Positions 40,901-52,900 of a DNA stretch of 64,000 bases are shown piece by piece; the stretch's first letter is position 1; every line of letters starts with the position of its first letter. Source of the stretch: Ahaetulla prasina (taxonomy: Eukaryota; Chordata; Lepidosauria; Squamata; Colubridae); NCBI RefSeq assembly GCF_028640845.1, contig NC_080546.1, positions 69,779,205 to 69,843,204 on the forward strand, in the 5' to 3' direction. A program made the translations under genes and the position numbers. A model generated the notes under the pieces. The model ran no database searches. It was given only the letters and a program-made list of their open reading frames with translations, and was not told the origin of the DNA.

Positions 40901-43900
40901 TTATTATGTTTATCATAATTCATCACTTCATAGTACTTGCTTGATGAATTCAACAGCAAATAATTTTCCACAGCATAAGTACTTCAAAGAAAAAGCAACA
41001 TTTTTACTGTTATAGGGTTTTTTTCTGAAATATTTGTTCAAAGCAGAAAAGCAGTTTTAGAAACATTTCTGATAGTTTTAATTTATTTAAAAAGAGGGAA
41101 CTGCTGACAATTTCTAAAGTAACTTTTTAGTGCTGGAGAACATGGGAGCAAATTGAACTGTTCTTAACAATATAGTTTATTCAGAATATTAAAAATATTC
41201 TTCTTTCATACTCTTCAATATTACTGTGCTCTATGTAATTTTATAATATTGATAATACAGATAGTCCTTAACTTACAACCGTAATTGATCCCACAATTGC
41301 AATTGTAAATTGTGATTGTTGTTAAGCGGATCATGTGACTGGCTCTGATTTTACATACTTTTTTGCAGCAGTCATTAAGCAAACACTGTGGTTGTTAGAC
41401 CTATTGTTCACTATGGACCATTTTCTGTAAAGTAAAATTTGGTTCTGGCAAAAATTCTGTAAATTGCTCTTATGTGACTGCAGGATGCTTCAAACGGTCG
41501 TAAATATGGGCTGGCTATGTGATCATATACAACCCAGACTTTGGCATTTTTAATCTGGTCCTTTTTGAGGGGTTAGGGTTAAACAATTGCTAAGAGACCG
41601 CTTGCGAGTCAAGGACAAACTGTAATGTCATTCTGTTTTAAAATATCTTAGATTTGATTGCTGCAACGCTATGGTACCATAATGGATTCTTCATAATAAA
41701 CAGGCAAAGGCAACAAACTTCCCACTCCACCTTGTTTTTCCTCAAGAACCACAAACTTTTCCCATCCAGAATGAGCCCAAAGATTGGATCAGATCTTCCT
41801 TCAAGACAGGTTCATAAATGCACTTAGGAACCAAATCCAGTAGCTCTTTAAAGTATAAAAACATTTTTTTAACTGTATCCCAAAATTTACTGGGAATCAA
41901 TATTGAAGTTCTCCTTTTGTACCAATAGCAAACTTCAAGTTCTCAGTCGTTTTCAAAGCTTCATGTAAATCTATCTAGTTTTGAGCTGATGAGATCATGA
42001 CTTATCATTTCCAGAGCGTTCTACTTTAATTAGAGTCCACAAATAATCCACCAATTGAAGTCACGCAATCCCCCTCACAACTATGGCCTTCAGCTATAAA
42101 TTGTGATGGTACATGGGAATAACGTTGGAAGTCGAGGCAATGGTCTTTCTTCAGTTTCCTAAAATAAATCCCACATATGATCACAGAAATCTAGCAGTAG
42201 TCATAATGGTGGGGGACTGAGGGCAGATATAGCCAGATGATTTTCTCAAGAAACTTTGTCTTGTTTCAGCTTGTTTCTTTCCATCAAGATTTTTTACAGT
42301 CCTCCATGCACTTCTTCAATGATCTCATGCAGGGGGAGAAGACCATAGCATCTCTGACGCTCAAGGAGAGGGTGTCAAACTCAAGGCCCGGGGGCCGGAT
42401 CTGGCCCATGGGATGCTTAGATCTGGTCCATGGGGCTACCCTGGAAACAGCAAAGGACCAGCCTGCGGTGCCTCTGCCAGTGAAAATGGAGCTCGGGCGG
42501 GCTGTGGGTGGCAGCCCTCCCAAGCTCCGTTTTCACTGGCAGAGGGTTGCAGGAAGCCGTCAAAGTTGAAAACAGAGCTTGGGAGCCCATTTTAGCTGGC
42601 AGAGTGCTCGGGTCACCACAGGAGCCCCAACATGAGTGAAGTTGAGCTGCCATGCCCACCCTGGCCACACCCACCGTGGCCCCCCAAGGTCAAATGCAAG
42701 CCTGATGTGGCCCTCAATGAAATTGAGTTTGACACCTCTGCTCAAGGACATGACCACTGAACCAACCTCTTCTTCCTGTTTTTGTATAAAATAGAAAGGA
42801 GCAGCACCATAATAAAATAGTTCCTCACAATGATCTGAAGAGATACTATAGTCAGTGTCATTAAATGCTGTATAAAGAATAAATAGGACCAAAAAGAGCA
42901 CAACCCATCTATCCAGGTACCAGGTAAGGTTATCCATCAGAATGAGCAATGCTGTTTCTATCTTTTGCTTGGGTCTGAACCCTGATTGCTAGCGCTCCAT
43001 ATTTTCTATAGTGGAAGCCCACCATCTTCTAAACATTCTTCTTTAAAGGGTGAAGACTGCAGACAGGATGATAGTTTTCAGGACAAGAAAATTTATCTTT
43101 AAAATGAATATATAATCTCCTTAAAGGGACTTTTTAAAGATTTTTTAAAATCCCACCTTTGTAACTTTAAGTGACTCAAAGTAGCAAATATACATAATAT
43201 TCCTTCTCCTCCTATTTTCCCCATAACAACAATCGTGGAAATGAATTGGACTGAGAGAAATGAATGACTGGCCCAAAGTCACCCAGCTGGCTTTCATGCT
43301 AAGGCAGTACAAGAAATCATAGTCTCCTGGTTTCTAGCCTTGAGATTTAATCACTAGATCAAATTGCCTTTCAGTTGACATAAATAGACAAAATTCGGCA
43401 ACACCTGACAGAAATCCACCTCCTTCTAAACAGGCACTGATCACTTCCAAGCTCCAAATAGTCATGTATCCAACCATCCAAAAGATCTAAGACACATGGG
43501 ATGAAGCACATGTTATAGAATTGTAAAAATCATGAATTGCATTGCACTTCAGAACCCAGTATTCATAACATGATAAAAGAAAGTTTCCTTTTTTTTACTT
43601 CCTAAATATACCTCAGTAATCTACCATATTTTCCAGATTATAAAACGCACCAAAATAAAAGACATACGAAAATTTCAAACAGGTAAACAAGAAAAAAAGT
43701 TTTTGCCCTCCCCAGCATTTTTCGCAAAAATGGGATGCGCAGAGGGTTTGGGAGGCCTGCAGAGTGCTCCTGGGGGCTGGGGAGGGCAAAAACGTGACTC
43801 ATGAGGGGTTTGGAAGGCCATAAATGAGCCCTTTTTTTTGCAAAATGGAGCATGCAGAGGGTTTGAGTGGCCTGCAGAGTGCTCCTGAGGGCTGAGGAGG

Positions 43901-46900
43901 GCAAAAACACCCTCATTTTTGTGAAAAATAGGGCCGTTTTTGGCCTCCCAAACCCCCCATGTGTTGCGTTTTTGCCCTCCCCAGCTCTCAGGAGCACTCT
44001 GCAGGCCTCCCAAACCCTCTGCGCATCCCGTTTTTGCAAAAAATGAGCCTGTTTTTGGCAAAAATGGGATGCGCGGGGGTGGGTTTTCTGGAGGCCAAAA
44101 ATGGCTGTATTCAGTGTATAAGAGGCACCAACATTTCCATCCTCTTTGGTGTGTCTTATACTTCAAAAAATATGGTAATTCTCTATCTTTCCTAGAGTAC
44201 TGACTCTAGCAATTGTGACGGAGCTTTCTCTGTATCCAGTTCCATTGATCAGTCAAGTGAAGACTTTCTAATGAGTTTAATTTCTTTGGCAAGTACAGAA
44301 CAAATGAAAAACCTTGTAAATCCTCATCTACATTATTTCTCAAATTCAGCAACAGAATTTTTTTAGAATACATACTGATGATTCAAGTTTTCACCTGTAC
44401 CCTGATTTTTGTTTCCGGCAATATTGCTCAACAATAACATTACAATGTTAATCTGTATTTTTATCTACTCTATAGAATTCTCCTATATTTGTATACTACA
44501 AAACCATTTATAGCAAAATCGCAATAAAACGGAAATGCTACTTGAGTGTTGAAAAATGTACTTGAAAAGTTGCTTGTATCTTCATATTCATAATAGAAAA
44601 GCAATCCCAAAATAACGAAGTTTACCCACAACATTTAGTGTATATATTAGATATCAATAAGATTTCCAGTAAATGTAAAACTTATCTCCAAACATTCAGA
44701 TACGTTATTTAGATTATAAAAATATCCCAAAAGGTAACAATGTAAATTCTAATTATTGAATTCAAATCATGTTTGGGAAAAAGAAACATTATCAGAAGTC
44801 AAATATGCAAGCCTGCAGAAAAAGTTGTGTTTATTTAAATGACTGCAATATGTTTGATTTTATATATTGTTTTAGGAAACTGATTGAACTAATCTAAAGT
44901 GATGTTTAATTATAATTTTAAGTTTAAAAAATAATAAAATAGAAATTTCCATTCCTCAAAGATTACAAACTCTTTCCATGGATAAGGATGTCATTCACTA
45001 GATCATTCATCCAACTTTGACTTGTTACAAAACTTTACAAAAATGGTTATTACAAAATAGCCTTTGAAGCAGCATCAAAGAGAAAAAAAATTCTGGAATC
45101 ATTCTGTAATAAGGTCCTTAATTCTTGTATATTGTATACAAGAATATTGTATATTCCCTGAACTGGAATAGGGAGAAAGAAGTGTCATTCATCTGTCTGA
45201 CGCTCATCCTTCACAGCACCATCACACAATTCTGTAACATGGAATCATCCAGCAATATGTTTTTCACATTATGTTTTTCAGTAGACTACATTAAAGGACT
45301 CATTTTGGGCAATCCTCTTGTGCTGTATCCATGTCCAATTACATACGTTTATTCCATTTGTCAATGTATTTTTTCTTATATATTAATGAAAACCTGAATT
45401 TTAGAAGAATGTGAAACAATTAGAGGAAGAAAGTACTATGAATATTTATCTTACTTCAGATTTCAATGTTAATAAAACAATCATTGAAAAAAGAAGTGAA
45501 TCAGTGTAGGAAAAAAGTATTTATTAAAAGTGTTGCTCCCCTAAAATATTTTATACTGTTTTAAAATCTGTTTAATTAAAAAACTATGTTAGCAGAGTTG
45601 ATATAAAACATCTTCATCAAAATGAAGGACAACATATAATTTAAAATAAAAATCTCTCTACACTTTCTTCCTTTATAGTACATTTAAAGGTGAATCAGTA
45701 TCCTTGAGTATTAGGGAAGACTGTTAAAAACAATCAAAAGCTACTTATAAGGCTTGTCAACAGATGTCAAGATGACAATCAACAATTTCTGGTCAGTGCA
45801 TTAGGTCCTCTGTGGATCTTATTAGTGATAAAGTAGATTTCTAGCAGGTTTTTAATAGATAGCCTGGTTGCAAGGTTTTTGGAACCATATGTTTCAATTC
45901 GAAACTTAGAATCTGGCCCAGGAACTAGCTGATAATAAGTGCAGTTACTGCAGTACAAGTGTGATGAGTATATGATCAGATACTCCAGTCAGCAAACCTG
46001 CCAATACATATAACTCATTACAACAGGATTTTCCAGATAAAATACAAAGGAAATCTCAAATAGAATTCATTATTGGCTGTAATGACTTACAACAACAATT
46101 GGGAATGGAATCCATTGCTAAATGATATGGTCATAAAGTGCAACGTTACTTGACCATATTATTGAGCAACAGCAATCCTGTCATTCCCCCAATTAACTGA
46201 GAATTGCAGATTGTTAAGCGATCCCAAACCTTCCAGGCTTGATTCTTCCCAGTCCTGAGTCTCAATAAGGTAATGGATTCTATTCTCTTCCATTCTCCCC
46301 ACATCTCTGCCCTTCTGGTTGCGCTGCAGAATGTCTTCAAGTGTGGCATGCAGTCCTTGAACCATTCAGCTCTAGCTCTTTTTTCCACACTGTGGCTCAG
46401 AGGCTTATTTCCATACCGCAGCTCTGGGGATGAAAGAAGCCCCTGAGTTGCAGGACATCATAAAGCTGCAGATATCTCTGGAACCTCAGTCCATCCTAGC
46501 AATACAATGCAAAGAGGCTTGTTGCTGTACTGCATCTCTGGGACTGCAAGAGCCCCAGAGCCGCAGTACAGTGCAAACCCCTTCATTAGATGAAGTCACA
46601 GCCACCCTAGCCTTGTCCTACCCCCCACCCCAGTCACCCTTGTCACTCTATATCTTTTTTTTTATTACTATTTGTCACAACAGTATACACAAACATTGTC
46701 ATGAATAAAACAACATATCTTGAAGAAAATATATACAGTATATATATAAGTAAAAAAATATGCATCAACTATTTTTGGTACGATTGAGGAATGTTGGATA
46801 TGAGCCATCACTGTTTACAAAGACTGAGCCGAAGAATGTGTTAAAGAGGTTTGCTTTAACTGTTTCGTCAGTACATTCTTTGCCGTTAGGTTCTTTTAGT

Positions 46901-49900
46901 GGTGGAATGGATCTTGTTTCTTTAAGTTTATTGTTCACAAAATTATAAAAAGCACGACTGGAATTGGTGCGTAGAAGGTCTTCTTCTTGTTTAGTGTGGT
47001 AAGTGTTACATTCTGTTTTTATTTGGTTGCAAATATTTTTGTAGCGGTTTTTGAAGTTTGCTACATAACCCTTTTTGTTTTTTTTCCAGAGGGATTTTTT
47101 TGTTTGGATTGCAGCTTTTTTATTGATATGGGAAATTTGCTTTTCCTTTTGATTTTGGTGATGATTTGTGGTACGTATAGTTTGATGATTTTATTGATTT
47201 CAAGTAGGAATATTTTATAGTGGTCTTCTGCAGTGATACAGGTTGAGAATAGATTTTGCCAGTCAAGAAATGAGAGATCATTGTTTATAAGGTCATAGTT
47301 GGCTTTTTTAAAATTGTAGTTTGGAGTACTATTGTTGAGACGATTTATGCGAGGGCGTATATTTAGATAAAAGTCTATCATGCAGTGGTCACTGTTGGAA
47401 AAGGGTTCTTTTACTTGTAGTCCATAATCTCCTGCTGCCTTGCTCTCTGCCTTTGTTTGTGCCTAGCCTGGCCCTTCACGAGGCAGCTGTTGGCCATATA
47501 AGGCCATCTTCCCTCGATATTGTGAAAAAACATCGAGCAATCAAGGCAAGAAAGCCTTGTGCATCCAGCGATAGATGACTAGGAGGGTTAACATGCACCT
47601 GAAGTCATAAATAGAGGTAGGCTGCCAAGTACCCAAATTTTGCTTACATGACCATGGGGTGCTGTAACAGCTATAACTTTGGGGACTGGTCATAAGGCAC
47701 TTCATTCAACATCACCATAATTTTTCATGGTTACTGAACAAATGGTTATAAATCGAGGATTACCTGTATCTAAATAAAATGTATCTATGCATGGATAATA
47801 GTGGTTATTCTACCCCCTGAAGGAAAAAAATATAAATGATAAGCCATCTAAAGCTGTAAATATGTACATCTAGTTACTAAGATCGTATACTTGTGATTCA
47901 TAATGATTCTAGGAACACGTTTAAAGCATACATTTCTTCTTTCTGAAAATTTTCAAGAGGCAAACATAAGACCTAAATTTTGTCTGGATCCCAACCTGAA
48001 TTTATTCATTCAACTTACTATATGCACATGGGGGGGCGGGGTGGAAGAAATCTTTATATGGATCTTAAAGGGACTGTGACACCCCAAGGAGGGTACCAAA
48101 ACAGAATCACCAGGTATTATTCTTTTCTGAAATTATGTTGCAAAAAAGAGAAAACAGCAAACAGTACTTCTATTCCCTGACTCACAAATATGCTTTAGAA
48201 GGGATCCGACATCAACAGACATGGTCTCCAGGCCAAAGTCCAGGCTGAATGTTGAAGATTAAGGATTTCTTTCTATAGTTGTACAGATAGTATTTTCTTC
48301 AACACTTAACTCCCAAAAGGGATATTTGTGCCTGGATTGTATTTGTTCTGTAAATCTAGATGCAAGGAAGTTATTTTTTATAGGACAATCATTTTTTGTA
48401 AAAAAAAAAAAAAAAAGCAAAAAAACACCCGGTAATATCATTTAAATTGCACACTTCAATCAGAAGAAAGCTGGAAAGGACCTTGGAGTTTTTTTGTCCA
48501 TTTTTCTATCTGTATTTTTTCAAACCAACTTAACCCTAATTTTTCAATAATTTCTTTATTCCTCCTTTCATTTCCCATAACTTTTATCCAATCTCTAATA
48601 ATTTCTATATTTTCCTCTTTAATCACTTCATTACGTTTTATATTATTTTTAATCGGCCAAATTCCAGTTGTCTCCCCCAAAAAGATTATATCCGGAATTA
48701 AAATTTTAACAAATTTGTTCCACATTTTACTTAATCCCTTTAACCAATAACTTCTACTTACACATTTTAAATTTGCTTTATCTAAAAACCACCTTGATCC
48801 AAATTTCTCTATATCCCTTAACTCTAAGTCTCTCCAATAGTTATCTTCACCTTTAAGTATTTTTACCACTATCCGGATACCATACGCACAGTAATAATTA
48901 AATAATTTGGGGATTCCTAATCCACCTTCCTTTTGATTTTGATACCACATTTTCTTCACTAATCTAGGTCTTTTGCCACCGTTGCAAAATTTATCCAGTT
49001 TTTTCTGATATCCTTCAATATCTTTCTCTGTCAAATTTATCTATAAGGATTAAAGAGCACAATTATAAAGTTGTTTGGAAATGGTATTTGACTCCAGTAA
49101 GATTGTCACAAATGGATAAAAAAATTAGTAAAAAATGTTGGAGATGTGAGATGGAATTGGGGACTTATGAACATATGTGGTATAATTGTGATAAGATTAA
49201 AAAGTTTTGGCAACAATTGGAGAAAATGATATTTGAAATGATGGGGAAAGTAATAACATTGAGAGTGGAAACTATATTATTGTTGGTAATTAAGGAAATA
49301 GAATTAACAAAATATGAAAAAGAATTGATTAGAATTATGATTATAATAGGTAGAATTATAATAGCTAGATATTGGAAACTAGATGTGATTTTTAGAATAG
49401 AAGAGTGGAATTCTGAAATGTGGAAATTAGCTTTAAATGATAAAATGACATGTGATATTAAAATTAGAAGTGGTGTGTATAAAGAAGATATTTTCTGGAA
49501 GACTTGGAAACCATTTGTGGACTTTGCGCTTGGAACATTGGACGCTTCAGTACCTGTACCTCGAGAACGTGGATTTTGGCAATCATGAGGATATATCCGA
49601 AGACCCAAATCTTCCTTTTATGTATAGCACAAGGGTGTAATAATGTATTTTTTTTTGTTTGTTTGTTGTAAAAAAAAGTAATAAAAAAAAAAAGAAAAGA
49701 AAGGACCTTGGAGGTCTTCTAGCCTGCCCAAGCAGGAACCCTATACCATTTCAGACAAGTGGCTATCCAGTCTCTTCTTTGAATCTCCAGTGATGAAGCA
49801 CCCACAACTTCTGAAGGCAAGCTGTTCCACTGGCTAATTGTCCTCACTGTTAGGAAGTTACTCCTTAATTCCAGGTTGCTTATTTCCTCGATTAGTTTCC

Positions 49901-52900
49901 ATCATTGTTTCTTGTCCAGCCCTTCGGTGCTTTGGAAAATAAGTTGACCCCCTCTTCTCTGTGGCAGCACCTCAAATATTGATATACTGTTATCATGCCC
50001 CCCCCCCCAGTCTTTCTTTTCTCTAGACTTACCAAATCCAAATCCTGCAACCATTCTTCATATGTTTAGTCTCCAGGTCTTTAATCATTTTAGTTACTCT
50101 TCTTTGCACATTTTCCAAAGTCTCAACATCTTTTCTGTAATGTGGTAACCAAAACTGGATGCAGTATTCCAAGTGTGGTCTTACTAAGGCTTTTTAATCT
50201 AAAATTTTATCTTATCTAAAGTAACTGGGTTGTGGCTGTAAAATTACTCTGTCATATTTAATTCCTTCCTTGACACATTCTCCAAGGAACATGAATTAAT
50301 TATCATTGGTATGTATTATAGGAGATTGAAATAATACTAAGAAATCTTCCCTTAAGCTTCATCAGTATACGTGCTGTCAGATCAAGATATAGAACCCGAA
50401 ACTCAGACAAGGCTAATTTCTCCTTTCAAAGGAGTTGGAAAGTTTCCTAAATTTTTTATGCTTTTATTGCAAACGAACAGTAACTGTGATGAGTAAAACG
50501 GGCTATATAGAATACAGCAATTCTACTGTAAGAGCCATGGTGGTGCAGTGGTTATAATGCAGTCAGACTGTCAGCAATTCGATTCTCTCCAGCTCAAGGT
50601 TGACTCAGCCTTCCATCCTTCTGAGGTTGGTAATATGAGCACTCATATTGTTGGGGCAATATACTGATTCTGTAAACCAGTTAGAGAGAGCTATGAAGTG
50701 GTATGAAGTGGTATATAAGTCAATGCTATTGCTATTCCATTTCTCTCATAGCCTTCATCCGTAGCTTTTAAAAACAGTAAATGTAAGAAATTGTATGGAG
50801 ATATTATAATCAATGTAATAAACAATGTCAAACAATCTCAGTCATGTGGTTCAAGCTTAGATGTGGCTGTTGAGACTAGTCTCAGTTAGCTGCATGTGGC
50901 TATATAATATACGGTAGTAAACACCATAAAGAATTAAATCCTTAAATGTTAAGAAAAACCATGGTATTGATTCACCATCTTATACATCTTATTGTTTTTT
51001 TTATGCTGTGAGCTATCCTAGAAGCAACTGGAATCCTAATCAAATGAATGAGTGAGTGCCTAGGATGGCCAGATAAAATGGATGATAGGAATATGCATCA
51101 ATCAAGAAATGAACAATATGAAGAAGCAGTAATCAAGAAGTAGCAATAGCAATATCACTTGGACTTATATACCGCTTCACAGTGCTTTATATCTCTAATG
51201 GTTTACAGAGACAGCATACTGTCCCCAAGAATCTAGATCCTAATTTTACTGACTCTGGAAGGCTGAGTCAACCTTCAGCTGATCAGAATTGAACTGCTGT
51301 CAGCAGGCAGAATTAGCCTGCAATACTGCATTCTATCTGCCGCACCACCTCAGCTTTTATTACAGTATTGTGACTCTATTAAAACCACTATATTTAAATA
51401 GTTGCTACAACAAATGGATACAGTACTAGCAGAAACAGTAGTAGCAAAAGTCAAATCATCTAATATATTTGTGATTTAATTTCTAAGTCACACTGAATCT
51501 ATTAGCTGAATTATCTGGTGCTTAACAAAGGGTTATGATGAGCTTTCTACCATAAATCAGAGGCCAATTTATAATGACTGTATTTAAGTTTATTACGAAC
51601 TATTCTTCTAGTGAAGTATTTAGTCAAATAGCTTTCATTCAAAATAAATATCTAAACCAAAGTATCTACAACATTGTTTCTGCTTGGTAGACTATACAAT
51701 TTGAATAGTATATAATGACTAGAATTAAAATTCTTAAGAAAATAAATATTTGAAACATATTCCAATTGAATTCAACTGTTCAACTGATCATGTTTATGCA
51801 ATGCAAGTAGTCCTCAATTTATGGCCAAACTAGGATCAGAATTTCCATACTAAACAAGACAGTTATTAAGTGAGCCCAATTTTATGCTCTTTTTTGCTAT
51901 GATTGTTAAGCTACTCACTGCAATTGTTAAGTCAATCATCAGTCAAGCAAACATGGCTTCCCCCATTGAATTTGCTTATAGAAAGCCTGCTGGGAAGGCT
52001 AAAATGGTGACTCTGGGATCCTGCAACAATCGTAAATGCAACAAACCAGTTGCAGAGAGTCCAAATTTTGATCATGTGACTGCAACAGTTAGATGCTGCA
52101 ACAATTATAAGTGTGAAGACCAGCTGTAAGTCACTTTTCTCAGTTTTATTTTTATTTTATATACTTTTGACAGTTGCGAAACAAATGCTTCTAGGAGGAC
52201 AGCCTGTACAGCATTTCAGTAAAGTGACTGCAATAGCAATTTGGTTTAATGTAATGCAGAGTGCTATATTGAAATCGCAACATGTAAATAAGACTTCATA
52301 AAACAATATAATAACTGTTAAATTAGCTTGAAAATAGGAATATGCATATTTGATGACCTACCTAAAATACAGTATATTTTTACATTTTTTGCAACATTAA
52401 AATACATTTTTCTATTATTTGTTCTTACCAGGCCTTGCTTTATATTCACTTAGTGAGTACATTTTTTTTAATACAGAAATTTTCAGGTTTTTTGAAAGCT
52501 ACACCAATGCTTTGGAAAATCAAAATGGGTTTACATAAATATCAACAGACATCTTTTATTTAATGCTTTATCATAAAAATCTGTCGTGCACGAATGTGAG
52601 TCCTTGGTTCTGTACCAATGATACATCAAACAGCTGGATAAATTTCACATGTGCACTCTGTGCTTCATCCTTGGCATTTGTTTGCAAGACCATGTCTCCA
52701 ATCTAGAATTTGTGAATCACACAAACTACACCAGCATTGAGTCCCAGATTATTAGAACTTAGAGGTAGTGGATGTGATATATAATCAGAACGGATCAGTG
52801 GTGAAATCTAAAAATTTTCACTACCAGTTCTGTGGGTGTGGCTTTATGGTCATGTGACCGGGTGGGCATGGCCAACTCAATGTCACTCATGTCAAGAGGT

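Larger units (their letters stand above)
48474..49713 (+). mobile_element. L1 insertion with 5' inversion (twin priming) and 15-bp target duplication
   Basis: GAAAGGACCTTGGAG occurs at 48474-48488 and 49699-49713. The insert of 1210 bp (48489-49698) has two parts: 48489 to about 49040 carries L1 ORF2 on the minus strand, and about 49041-49698 carries the following part of ORF2, a short 3'UTR and a poly-A tail on the plus strand. Such a head-inverted 5'-truncated L1 is the known product of twin priming. Confidence 0.93.
48460..50205 (-). mobile_element. CR1 LINE 3' region, split by an L1 insertion
   Basis: CR1 in minus orientation. Its 3' end (GGAAAGGACCTTGGAG) stops at 48488 and resumes at 49714 (GTCTTCTAGCCTGCCCAAGC), through TCAGACAAGTGGCTATCCAG, GCCCTTCGGTGCTTTGGAAA, CAACCATTCTTCATATG, TCTTTGCACATTTTCCAAAG and GGATGCAGTATTCCAAGTGT. 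These are non-coding and C-terminal CR1 sequences; the minus-strand frame is decayed. Confidence 0.85.

Noticed and set aside
43638..44166. Overlapping frames of 133 and 163 codons
   Set aside because: They lie inside the MITE core and result from the 70-bp repeated unit.
48456..48488. C-terminal residues [11 protein letters not shown] of the L1 frame
   Set aside because: They are read from the CR1 target sequence beyond the insertion boundary, not from L1.
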